Shown here piece after piece: positions 7,469 through 14,578 of a DNA stretch of 22,890 bases (its first letter is position 1; every line of letters starts with the position of its first letter). The stretch comes from Candidatus Omnitrophota bacterium (lineage in GTDB: Bacteria; Omnitrophota; Gorgyraeia; Aquiviventales; Aquiviventaceae). The stretch lies in contig JACQRD010000038.1 of NCBI GenBank assembly GCA_016206675.1, positions 1 to 22,890 of the forward strand, given 5' to 3'. Under the pieces are notes generated by a model. The model saw only the letters and a program-made list of their open reading frames with translations, was not told the DNA's origin and did no database searches. The position numbers were made by a program, and so were the translations under genes.

Positions 7469-8416
7469 TTAATGTGATGTCTTCTTGGATTTTGCAGCAG
7501 TAAAGAGGGTTTCCGCAGTCCCGACTGCTTTCGGGCACTTTTCCGGCTGATCGGTGGTTGTTTCCATCAACTCTTTTCCTTGGATTGTCCCATCGTCGAG
7601 AATCTCCCCACTAATTACCACGGCCTGTCGGAGAAAACAGCCTTCCTGCTTCTTCCCTTCCTGATGCATCCCCACTACGAACCAGCGATCATATGCGCAT
7701 CCGAGATATTCGGCCTGAGAGTCTGCGCCACGCAATAATTGGCCTTCCTGAATAAAACTCACCGACCCCTCAACGTCCTTAATTAGGGCTGAAAGCTGTT
7801 GCTTCATTGCCGCAAGCTCATCCGAACTGTGGTTAGGAAAGTCAAGGCGTCCGAAGCCCGTGTTATGCCTCGCCCACGTGGCATCAAACGGCTTGTCACC
7901 GAGTTGTGCCCCCTTTATTCGGGAGGGATCGATCAGGGACTTTAAGAGGTTGGCCCTTCGAACGGACAATGCAATTTCGGCTCGGTCACGGCTATCACGC
8001 TGCTGTGCATTTTCCAGGGCTTTTTCGTAGGCGGCCGCGGCCTTTCCAGGCTGCCCGGTTGCACAATACTGGCCTCCCAGGTAATGCCAATATGTGCTTT
8101 CCTGCGGTGCCAGCTTTACAGCCTCTTCCATTTCTGTGACAGCGCACTCAAAATCTCGTTTGGTGCTGCAACTCTGCGCGAGCAGAGCGCGCACCTTGTG
8201 AGCCGAAGGATTCTGCTTCACTAATTCGCGCAGCACTTGTTCATCCTGCTCTAACTGTTGACTTCCCTTTGCTTGGGCTGCCCTGAATCGCTCAATAAGT
8301 TCTTCGGGTGTGTTTCGGGATTCCCCTTCTATCGCAGAGACGCAAACATTTGAGAGCAACAGAAGCATTGCGAGCATAGCGACTCCAAAAATGCGCGCAT
8401 TCAACCTTTCCTGCAT
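7469..8416 (-). CDS. Exported TPR-repeat protein
   Basis: A 315-residue protein with an N-terminal signal peptide (hydrophobic FGVAMLAMLLLLSNVCVSA, about residues 10-28), so probably periplasmic. Residues about 35-160 carry tetratricopeptide-like helices: VRALLAQSCSTKRDFECAVT, EEAVKLAPQESTYWHYLGGQ and TGQPGKAAAAYEKALENAQQ. The C-terminal half is not recognised and has several Cys (LGCAYDRWF, EGCFLRQA, EKCPKA). The ATG at 8416 has AGGAGA about eight bases upstream. By eye the gene is clearly lower in G+C and uses more A/T-ending codons than its neighbours. It is also isolated: a terminator-like hairpin and its own promoter lie upstream and about 160 non-coding bases lie downstream. Acquisition by transfer is a reasonable inference. 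TPRs mediate protein contacts; the partner is unknown. Confidence 0.7.
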   Translation of the reverse strand: MQERLNARIFGVAMLAMLLLLSNVCVSAIEGESRNTPEELIERFRAAQAKGSQQLEQDEQVLRELVKQNPSAHKVRALLAQSCSTKRDFECAVTEMEEAVKLAPQESTYWHYLGGQYCATGQPGKAAAAYEKALENAQQRDSRDRAEIALSVRRANLLKSLIDPSRIKGAQLGDKPFDATWARHNTGFGRLDFPNHSSDELAAMKQQLSALIKDVEGSVSFIQEGQLLRGADSQAEYLGCAYDRWFVVGMHQEGKKQEGCFLRQAVVISGEILDDGTIQGKELMETTTDQPEKCPKAVGTAETLFTAAKSKKTSH

Positions 8417-8458
8417 GCAGTCTCTCCTGTAGTGGGTTCGCCTCTATCGGTTGCTAGG

Positions 8459-8487
8459 ATCCTATGCCGAACTAGTTAACATATCAA
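8459..8487 (-). promoter_or_regulatory. Sigma70-like promoter of the TPR gene
   Basis: On the minus strand, TTGATA (5 of 6 to the -35 consensus), a 17-base spacer, then TAGGAT (4 of 6 to the -10 consensus). The predicted transcript starts near 8452, giving a leader of about 36 bases before the ATG at 8416. Confidence 0.5.
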
Positions 8488-8495
8488 CGGAAACG

Positions 8496-8530
8496 ACAAC
8501 GGCGGCCTCATAACCCGAGACCGCCGTTGT
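8496..8530 (-). terminator. Intrinsic-terminator-like hairpin after the nitrite/sulfite reductase gene
   Basis: Read on the minus strand, ACAACGGCGGTCTC, a 7-base loop, then GAGGCCGCCGTTGT: a 14-bp stem complete if one G-U pair is allowed. The G-U pair exists only on the minus strand, which supports that orientation. CGTTTCCGTTG follows, only moderately T-rich. It lies 46 bases after the reductase stop codon. Confidence 0.6.
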
Positions 8531-8575
8531 GCTTGAATAAACTCCCCGGAAAGAACTCGAACCTGTGATCTATAA

Positions 8576-10345
8576 TTACGCGGCGCACTCGCCGGGGCCC
8601 ATGCCGCTGAGGCTGAACTCAACATCAGCGCCCCAGTCGCGGTAGGCCTCAGGCGTTTGCTCGTAGGCGGGCAGCGTCGTGAAGGGCTCCATCGCCGTCT
8701 TCCAATAGGCGATGCCCACACGATTGCTGAAATCGCGGAAGGATTCTTTCGGGGAGGTGCGGTCCTTGCGGTAGAGGGTCAGCATCTGCACGACCGCATC
8801 CGGGATGCGCTTCGCCGGCAGCTTCACCACCGGCTGGCCGAAGATCGCCTTGCCCTCCGCGGTCATGCCGCCCACCATCAACTGAAAATGCGGGGCCAGA
8901 TGCTCGCCCACCTTCTTGGCGCCTCCGAAGAAGCCGATATCGGCGATGTGGTGCTGGCCGCAGGAATTCGGGCAGCCGCTGACCTTGATGTGGACGTTTT
9001 CGACGTCCTCGCCGATCAGCTGCGCTTCCTTAAAGCGCGCTTCCATGGCCCGCGACAAGCCGCGCGAGGCGGAAATGCCCAGCTGGCATGTCTCCGCCCC
9101 GGGGCATGAGGTCACATCCCAGAGCTTCTCCGCCTCGGTTTCGGCCATGCCCAGCGGCTCAAGCTCCGCAAAGAGGGCTTGCAGGTGCTCGTTGCGCACC
9201 CAGCGCAGCATGATGTTCTGCGAAATGACCACGCGCGCAAGGATGCCGTAGCGGCGCTGGATCTTCGCCATCTCCCGCATCTGCTTCGAGGTTTGGTCGC
9301 CCAGCCGCAGGCGGACCGTCACCGTCGAGAAACCGGTTTGCTTCTGGCCGATCACGTTGGTGAACATCCAGCGTTTGAAGGTGCCATTCGCCGGGGCTGA
9401 GGGCTTGATATCCGCCGCTGGCTTGCCCGGCTTTTCGTCCGTCTCCGTGACGTGCATGTCAGGATAGGCGTACTTCGGCAGCTTCTCGCGCTCGGCGAAG
9501 ACTTCCTTGCGGAAGGTCTCCGGGCCTAAGGTTTTGACCACGAACTTGATGCGCGCCTGGGCCTTGTTCTTGCGGTTGCCGAGCCGGTCGTGGATGCGCA
9601 CGCACGCTTCAAAGGTGCGCAGCATCTCTTCAGCCGGCGTAAACGGCTCCAGCAGGATGGCCTGCATCGGCGCCGCCCCCAAACCCCCGCCGACATAGAC
9701 GCGAAAGCCCAGAATCTTCTTGCCACCCTCCTCCTTGATCGCCGCCACCGCCCCGATGTCGTGGATAGCGGTGCGGGCGTGGTCCTGCGGACAGCCTTCG
9801 AAGGCGATCTTGAATTTGCGCGGCAGCTTCTGGCTGACCGTGTTGCGCAAAAAGTGCCTCGTCACCGCCTCGGCGTGCTTGGTGACGTCGAAGAGTTCGG
9901 TGGGGCTGACCCCCGCAAATGGACAGGCGGTCACGTTGCGGATGCTGTTGCCGCAGGCTTCGCGGGTGGTGAGGCCGGCGGCCGCGGTCTTCGCCATCAC
10001 CCCCGGCACGCTCTGAGTCGGGATCCAGTAGAGCTGCATATCCTGCCGGGTGGTCCAGTGGCCGATACCTTTGGAGAATTCATCCGCCACGTCGGCGAGG
10101 ACCTCCAACTGCTCCGGGGTCATCTTGCCGGCGGGGATCTTGATGCGCATCATGTGGATGTCTTTGGTGTTGCGGATGCCATAGGTGCCCATGTGCAGGC
10201 GGCGGGCCTTGAACTCATCGGGGGTCAAAGCACCGGTGAAGTACTGCTCCACCAGCGTCTTGAACTCGGCGATCTCCTTCTGGCTGGCCTCGGGGGCCTC
10301 GCGCAGGAACTCTTCCAGCCGCTTCTCAGCCAAGTTCTCAGCCAT
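8576..10345 (-). CDS. Siroheme-dependent nitrite/sulfite reductase (NirA/CysI type)
   Basis: About 589 residues, the usual length for ferredoxin-dependent assimilatory nitrite or sulfite reductase. It performs a six-electron reduction of nitrite to ammonia or sulfite to sulfide in the cytoplasm. The siroheme/4Fe-4S motifs are CPGAETC (C-x5-C, near residues 414-420) and GCPNSC (C-x3-C, near 458-462). The duplicated half-domains are visible: the N-terminal ferrodoxin-like half has YGIRNTKDIHMMRIKIPAGK and GHWTTRQDMQLYWIP, and the second half has TVRLRLGDQTSKQMREMAKI. Nitrite and sulfite specificity cannot be told apart by eye. The ATG at 10345 overlaps the stop of the upstream 122-residue gene by eight bases; an alternative ATG lies four codons earlier. 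The siroheme need connects it to the AhbC/AhbD pathway, which draws on the same precursor. Confidence 0.88.
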   Translation of the reverse strand: MAENLAEKRLEEFLREAPEASQKEIAEFKTLVEQYFTGALTPDEFKARRLHMGTYGIRNTKDIHMMRIKIPAGKMTPEQLEVLADVADEFSKGIGHWTTRQDMQLYWIPTQSVPGVMAKTAAAGLTTREACGNSIRNVTACPFAGVSPTELFDVTKHAEAVTRHFLRNTVSQKLPRKFKIAFEGCPQDHARTAIHDIGAVAAIKEEGGKKILGFRVYVGGGLGAAPMQAILLEPFTPAEEMLRTFEACVRIHDRLGNRKNKAQARIKFVVKTLGPETFRKEVFAEREKLPKYAYPDMHVTETDEKPGKPAADIKPSAPANGTFKRWMFTNVIGQKQTGFSTVTVRLRLGDQTSKQMREMAKIQRRYGILARVVISQNIMLRWVRNEHLQALFAELEPLGMAETEAEKLWDVTSCPGAETCQLGISASRGLSRAMEARFKEAQLIGEDVENVHIKVSGCPNSCGQHHIADIGFFGGAKKVGEHLAPHFQLMVGGMTAEGKAIFGQPVVKLPAKRIPDAVVQMLTLYRKDRTSPKESFRDFSNRVGIAYWKTAMEPFTTLPAYEQTPEAYRDWGADVEFSLSGMGPGECAA

Positions 10346-10706
10346 GGGCGATCTCATCGAAGATCAAGACACCGGCTTCATCCGCCATCAGCAGGAAGCC
10401 CGCCCCCCACTGGCTGGGGTCCTCAAGGCTCCACGGGCTGTCGGAGCCGGCCGGGCGCAGGCGCAGGCCGGCTTCCCCGCCGATGACCAGCACCGCCTGG
10501 CCTTCGCCGGAGTCATCCACCCGGCAGGCCACGGCCGGGCAGGGGCGGTTGCCGAGCGTCCAGCCGGTTAAGTCATACCAGGCCGGCGGCTCGGCTACCC
10601 GCTGGAGGCAGACCTGCCGCACCACCCGGCGGGCGTCCACATCATGGAAGACGCGAAGGTCCACCGGGTCGCAGTTGGAATTGGAAGGTATCTCGACGAC
10701 GACCAT
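10338..10706 (-). CDS. Hypothetical protein coupled to the nitrite/sulfite reductase
   Basis: A 122-residue protein not recognised. It has no signal peptide or membrane helix; sequence such as ACRVDDSGEGQAVLVIGGEA and WGAGFLLMADEAGVLIFDE suggests a small beta-rich soluble domain. Three Cys (12, 33, 56) show no obvious motif. Its TGA lies inside the start of the reductase gene (eight-base overlap), so the two are very likely translated together, and it may be a partner or accessory of the reductase. A strong promoter lies just upstream and would place the transcript start only about seven bases before the ATG at 10706, so translation would be nearly leaderless, or the true start is a downstream GTG (for example in DPVDLRV). 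Confidence 0.6.
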   Translation of the reverse strand: MVVVEIPSNSNCDPVDLRVFHDVDARRVVRQVCLQRVAEPPAWYDLTGWTLGNRPCPAVACRVDDSGEGQAVLVIGGEAGLRLRPAGSDSPWSLEDPSQWGAGFLLMADEAGVLIFDEIAHG

Positions 10707-10719
10707 CGGGAAGGGCTCT

Positions 10720-10748
10720 ATTGTACTGTGGAAGGCCGCCGGTGTGAA
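10720..10748 (-). promoter_or_regulatory. Sigma70-like promoter for the nitrite/sulfite reductase pair
   Basis: Minus strand TTCACA (5 of 6), a spacer of exactly 17 bases, then TACAAT (5 of 6). It lies between the nirK stop and the 122-residue gene, so the reductase pair can be transcribed apart from nirK. Confidence 0.6.
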
Positions 10749-10839
10749 GAAGATTCAACGAAAGAGATGGAACTGATTGACCGGCTGTCGGTTACGTCAC
10801 CGACACACGAACAACATTACCGGACTAGCGCGTTCTTCC

Positions 10840-11886
10840 TCACGGATGCACCAAACAGCCCTCGCAGGTGGCAGCCTCATCCTGCGAGACGTAGATGTCG
10901 TGGCGCGGCTCGCCCTCCACGTTGAGGAAGCCCACCGCCCCCTTCTCGATGCGGAAGATGGCATGGTCGACCAGCGTGTAGTCGCCCGGCACCTCCACGC
11001 CAAAGTCCACGACGGTTGCCCCGCCGGGCGGCACGAGCGTGGTCTGCACGCTGTGGGCGGGTGGGCTGACCAGGTCAGCCTCGCGGTAGACGTTGTCGAA
11101 AATCTCGCCGATGACGTGGAACGAGGAGATCAGGTTGGGGCCGCCGTTGCCGAAGAAGAGGCGTACCTTCTCGCCGGTCTTCGCCTTCAGCGCCCCGTCA
11201 CCCACCAGGGAGCCGGCCTTGCCATTGAAGACCACAAAGCGCGGATGCTCGGCGGCGCCATGTTCATGCGAAAATTCCAGGTGGGTGGTATCCTCCGCGG
11301 CATCCTTGGTGTAGAAGTCGCTCTGGAAAACGTAGTACTCTCGGTCGACCTTGGGCAACCCCTTCTCCGGCTCCACGAGGATCAAGCCGTACATGCCGTT
11401 GGCGATGTGGTCCATCACCGGCGGCGCAGCACAGTGGTAGACGAACAGCCCTGGATGCAGCAGCTTAAACCAGGCCACACGCTCCTCCCCCTGCACCACG
11501 GTGGTGACTTTCGCCCCGCCGCCCGGGCCGGTGACGGCGTGGAAGTCGACGTTGTGCGGCATGCCGCTGGCGTCGGTGTTGGTGACGTGGATTTCCAGGG
11601 TGTCGCCCACCCGCGCGCGGATCATCGGGCCGGGCACACGGCCATTGAAGGTCCAGAACTCATAGGTGACACCCTGGGTGATCTCCATCCGCTTGACCGC
11701 GGAGTCGAACGTGGCTTTGACGAGGGCCGGTTTGCGGCGCGCAATCGGCGGCGGCACCTCCGGCGCAAAGGTCAGCGTGGCCTTCTCCACCGGCAGCGCC
11801 TTGCCTTTCCCCTTGGCTTGCGCCGCAACGCTGCCGGCAAGCAGCACCGCCACGACGACACTTGCAATCCCGATGCTCCTGTTCAC
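10840..11886 (-). CDS. nirK: Copper-containing nitrite reductase NirK
   Basis: Periplasmic two-domain cupredoxin enzyme reducing nitrite to nitric oxide. Counting from the GTG start (348 residues), the type 1 copper ligands are His111, Cys152, His160 and Met165, the type 2 ligands His116, His151 and His308, and the catalytic pair Asp114 and His257; motifs are GMPHNVDFHA, YHCAAPPVMDHIANGMYG, SSFHVIGEIFD and TLVDHAIF. An N-terminal signal peptide is present (ASVVVAVLLAGSVAAQA). The reading frame is open nine codons further up, but the GTG at 11886 is preferred because AAGGAGG lies six bases before it and it avoids overlap with the porin gene. The C-terminus carries an unusual tail, EAATCEGCLVHP. 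It is the last gene of a hemerythrin-porin-nirK unit; heavy use of NO and nitrite would explain the neighbouring Crp/Fnr-type regulators. Confidence 0.93.
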   Translation of the reverse strand: MNRSIGIASVVVAVLLAGSVAAQAKGKGKALPVEKATLTFAPEVPPPIARRKPALVKATFDSAVKRMEITQGVTYEFWTFNGRVPGPMIRARVGDTLEIHVTNTDASGMPHNVDFHAVTGPGGGAKVTTVVQGEERVAWFKLLHPGLFVYHCAAPPVMDHIANGMYGLILVEPEKGLPKVDREYYVFQSDFYTKDAAEDTTHLEFSHEHGAAEHPRFVVFNGKAGSLVGDGALKAKTGEKVRLFFGNGGPNLISSFHVIGEIFDNVYREADLVSPPAHSVQTTLVPPGGATVVDFGVEVPGDYTLVDHAIFRIEKGAVGFLNVEGEPRHDIYVSQDEAATCEGCLVHP

Positions 11887-11900
11887 TGCGCCCTCCTTGC

Positions 11901-13610
11901 TTAAAACGTCCATGACACTTCAACGGTCATCTGATTGGCTTGGTAGTTGTTGTTGCCGGATGAAGCCGCGATGCTGTCGAGGAAGTCGTAATAATGGTAC
12001 AGCGCGACGGCGCGGAACTTCTCCTTGCCCTGCTCCATGATGCGGTAGGTCAGCGCGACTTCCGGCAGGATCTGCCGGTGGTGGAAGCGCATCGCCTGCC
12101 AGCGCCCGGCGGCGGTGACCAGCCGCCAGCTGCCTTCGAGGGTCAGCCCTGCAACGGGCAGCGGCTGGGCGACGGCCAAGTTCCAGGCCGTGACGTACTT
12201 GTCGATGTCGTTATTGGCGGCGTCGGGGGCGTCCTTCTGGAAATGGGCCTGCTCAACGTAGGCGATCAGCTTCGGCCATCCATCCTGTCGCTTGCCCAGG
12301 TCGTAGTCCACGCCGAGGCGATAGGCGGTGAGGTCGCCGCGCTCAGACTCAGCCAGCGCCGGAAAGTAGGAGTCGCCGAAGATGGCGTCGCCGGGGCGCG
12401 TGTTCGTGTCGATCTGATGGAGGCGGTAGAGCAAACCCTTCACCGCCCCATCGCCCACGGGGATCGACAGGCTCGTGTGCAACCCATGGAGGTTACTGGG
12501 GTAGTGTTCGATCTTGCGGTATGCCATCAGGTCGTAGTTTTCCCCGATGTACTGCCACTGGCCTCGCCATTCGATCTTGCGGGGGCCCGCCAGCCGCAGG
12601 CCGCCGACCCAGGCGTTGCCGCCAAGCCGCGTGCCGCGCCGGTAGCCGGTGTGCGCCCAGGCCCCGTAGAGGGCCGCGGCCGCGCAGAGGCGGTAGGAAC
12701 CATCCAGTGCCCAGAGCGTTTGCCGCTCATCCGTGATGGAGGGGTTGCGCTCACCGGCCGATCCGACGTAGGTCAGCCCTACGTTGCCCTCGAGCACATC
12801 CGCGCTGAGGCGAGCACCGATGGCATCGCGGTCGATCTCCTGCACTGGGGTCGGCTTGGCGCGTCCGCCGAAGAGCTCGGCGCGCAGCCGCTTGTCATCG
12901 GTGTACTCGAAGGAGGCGACGGCGTCCACCCCGCGCAGCGGATGGCGCCCCGGTTGGTAGCGGCGGTCGCCTTTGCCGTAGATGCTGGCCGTCGTCACGG
13001 GCGGGCGCCACAGCAGGCTGCCGAGGTTGAGGAAGTTCCACTCCGCGCGGGTCAGTTCCAGCGCCTCAAGGTTGCCACCGGTGACCTCGTAGGTCAGCGG
13101 GCCGGCGTTGTCCTTGATCCAGGCCCGCGCCAGTTCGCTCTCGACGTGCGGCGGCAGCGCGCGCTCATCCGAGCGCTCCACGTTATCCCATGGCAGCTGC
13201 GCGCCGAAGGTGCGCCCCACCGCGCGGTTGCCGCCGGCGGCATAGAGCCCCCATAGCAGGCCGGCTTTCACTTCACCCGGCAGCTCGGCGGAGAAGCCCA
13301 GCTGGTCATTCGTGGTGATGGCTGCGCCCTCCGGCAGCGGATAGCTGGTATTCGTAGTGACGCCGGAGCCGTTGAAGAGCGCTTGTTTGCCGCCCCAGCT
13401 CATCTCAAGGAGGGAGATGTCGTAGTCGGTGGGCAAATTCGCCACACCGCTGCCGGGTCCGGAGCGGTCGATGACCGTGAGGTAGGTGTCTTCCGTGAAG
13501 AGAAACTTCGTAGTGGCGGGAAGCTTCGGCGAGTCGGCAGCCGTCGCGCCGGCAGCCCACGCCACCGCGGCCGTCCAGAGCAGGGCGGCCCACCGGAACC
13601 GGCGGGGCAT
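11901..13610 (-). CDS. Outer-membrane beta-barrel (porin-like) protein
   Basis: A 569-residue protein with a signal peptide (WAALLWTAAVAWAAGATAAD). The rest alternates short amphipathic strands with polar turns, for example ALDGSYRLCAAAALYGAWAH, VASFEYTDDKRLRAELFGG and LIAYVEQAHFQ, and the chain ends in a strand closing with Phe (MTVEVSWTF), the usual outer-membrane assembly signal. It probably forms a channel of the alginate-export or nitrate/nitrite-associated porin type, though the exact family is not certain. It starts one base before the end of the hemerythrin gene's stop and ends 14 bases before the nirK start, so the three genes form one transcript. A role in anion uptake or release for NirK is inferred from that position. 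Confidence 0.75.
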   Translation of the reverse strand: MPRRFRWAALLWTAAVAWAAGATAADSPKLPATTKFLFTEDTYLTVIDRSGPGSGVANLPTDYDISLLEMSWGGKQALFNGSGVTTNTSYPLPEGAAITTNDQLGFSAELPGEVKAGLLWGLYAAGGNRAVGRTFGAQLPWDNVERSDERALPPHVESELARAWIKDNAGPLTYEVTGGNLEALELTRAEWNFLNLGSLLWRPPVTTASIYGKGDRRYQPGRHPLRGVDAVASFEYTDDKRLRAELFGGRAKPTPVQEIDRDAIGARLSADVLEGNVGLTYVGSAGERNPSITDERQTLWALDGSYRLCAAAALYGAWAHTGYRRGTRLGGNAWVGGLRLAGPRKIEWRGQWQYIGENYDLMAYRKIEHYPSNLHGLHTSLSIPVGDGAVKGLLYRLHQIDTNTRPGDAIFGDSYFPALAESERGDLTAYRLGVDYDLGKRQDGWPKLIAYVEQAHFQKDAPDAANNDIDKYVTAWNLAVAQPLPVAGLTLEGSWRLVTAAGRWQAMRFHHRQILPEVALTYRIMEQGKEKFRAVALYHYYDFLDSIAASSGNNNYQANQMTVEVSWTF

Positions 13611-14369
13611 TTAGAGTTCGCGGGTCCGTGCCTGGTGGACGGTCTCCTCTTTGTCGCGACAGCCGCACGAGCCGATGACCTCTTCCAGCGTCTTGAGGAG
13701 CTCCTGCGGCTCCATGCCGTGGCGGAAGGCGACTTCATCGAGGCATTCGCAGCCTTCCGCGGGGATGTTCACGAAGAGGCTCTCCAAGGTGCTGCGGGTG
13801 GCCGGATAGTCGTGCAGGATGCGGTTGACGGTCATCCCCTCATCCACCACCCCGGCAGGCTGCGCCGCTGTTGCTTGGGATTCCTTGGCCGCTAGCGTCC
13901 GCTCGATGATCGGAAACAGCTCCCGCTCCTCCTCCGCCATGTGGCGGCGCAACCCCTGGATCACCTCGTGGAGGACCGGTCTGATCCGCTCGAGCGTATG
14001 ACCGTGCTCAGAGACGAAGAGCCGGTTGATCGTGCGCAAATGCTCCGGCTCGTCGTGATGCTCTACGACCACCTCGGCCAGCACTTTGGGATTCATCCCA
14101 CCACCTGCTGGAAGGCCGGAGGCCGACCCGCTTCGCGGGTTCGGCAGCGTTCCGCTGCCGCCAGCAGGTGGTGGGATCATGGCCTCGCGGCAGGCGGCTA
14201 CCAGGTCATCCTCCCGCTGGATGTGGTCGCGCAGCTGGCGCGAGAGCGTGAAGCACAGCTCGCGCAACACAAACCAATTATCCCCTTCCATCTTTAAAAT
14301 GGCTTCCAGCACGCCAAGTTTCGACCGGAACACCCGGTGGTCCCGCTTGAGCCGTTCGATGGCGGTCAT
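13611..14369 (-). CDS. Hemerythrin HHE-domain protein with C-terminal DUF1858-like domain
   Basis: A 252-residue protein. Helices with hemerythrin-type iron ligands appear in RDHRVFRSKL, LRDHIQREDD, VEHHDEPEHLRTINRLF and LRRHMAEEERELF, suggesting a di-iron site that binds O2 or NO. From about residue 175, MTVNRILHDYPATRSTLESL and CECLDEVAFRHGMEPQELLK resemble the DUF1858/ScdA N-terminal domain found in RIC-type iron-sulfur repair proteins, so nitrosative-stress repair or NO sensing is likely. Residues about 64-92 (IPPPAGGSGTLPNPRSG and following) are not family sequence: they are encoded by a palindromic repeat inserted in frame between helices. A ribosome binding site GAGGAGG lies five bases before the ATG, with a TATAAT box about 65 bases upstream. 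First gene of the nirK operon. Confidence 0.82.
   Translation of the reverse strand: MTAIERLKRDHRVFRSKLGVLEAILKMEGDNWFVLRELCFTLSRQLRDHIQREDDLVAACREAMIPPPAGGSGTLPNPRSGSASGLPAGGGMNPKVLAEVVVEHHDEPEHLRTINRLFVSEHGHTLERIRPVLHEVIQGLRRHMAEEERELFPIIERTLAAKESQATAAQPAGVVDEGMTVNRILHDYPATRSTLESLFVNIPAEGCECLDEVAFRHGMEPQELLKTLEEVIGSCGCRDKEETVHQARTREL
14095..14177. repeat. Multi-hairpin palindromic element inside the hemerythrin gene
   Basis: The terminal inverted repeats are 17 bases and perfect (ATCCCACCACCTGCTGG at 14095-14111 and its complement at 14161-14177). Inside are three perfect hairpins with three-base loops: GGCC/GGCC (14114-14124), ACCCGC-TTC-GCGGGT (14126-14140) and GGCAGCG-TTC-CGCTGCC (14143-14159). 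The whole folds as a cloverleaf-like cruciform. It keeps the hemerythrin reading frame open. Confidence 0.85.
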
Positions 14370-14432
14370 CGCAGCCTCCTCGCGTTGGTGCCCTTACGAT
14401 AGCGCAACGGCCACCGCAGGTCTAGGACCCCC

Positions 14433-14438
14433 ATTATA
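14433..14438 (-). promoter_or_regulatory. -10 box for the hemerythrin-porin-nirK operon
   Basis: A perfect TATAAT on the minus strand, 64 bases before the hemerythrin ATG. No good -35 box is seen at the usual spacing, which would fit an activator-dependent promoter; the gene for a Crp/Fnr-type activator lies immediately upstream. Confidence 0.5.
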
Positions 14439-14476
14439 CATCGGCGCGCTGCGAGAGCGCTTCGGGCGACCGGCCG

Positions 14477-14578
14477 TCATCGGGGCAGACCGCCAGGCCG
14501 ATGCTCACCGTCATCGGCGAGAAAAATGGGCCATCCGCCACCGCCTGGCGTACCCGCCGGATTCGCCTGCGCGTTCAT
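14477..14578 (-). CDS. Possible 33-residue small protein coupled to the Crp/Fnr gene
   Basis: A short ORF beginning MNAQANPAGTPGGGGWPIFL and ending at a TGA. Its ATG overlaps the stop of the Crp/Fnr-type gene as ATGA, and AGGAGGT lies about six bases before it, so initiation signals are good. The sequence is Gly/Pro-rich and unlike any family I know. It could be a real small protein or the surviving start of a decayed gene. Confidence 0.4.
   Translation of the reverse strand: MNAQANPAGTPGGGGWPIFLADDGEHRPGGLPR

Noticed and set aside
8540..8572. A GGTTCGAGTTC motif on the minus strand resembling the 3' end of a tRNA or an attachment site
   Set aside because: No pairing T stem and no acceptor or CCA-proximal partner; it lies between a stop codon and a terminator and may be chance.
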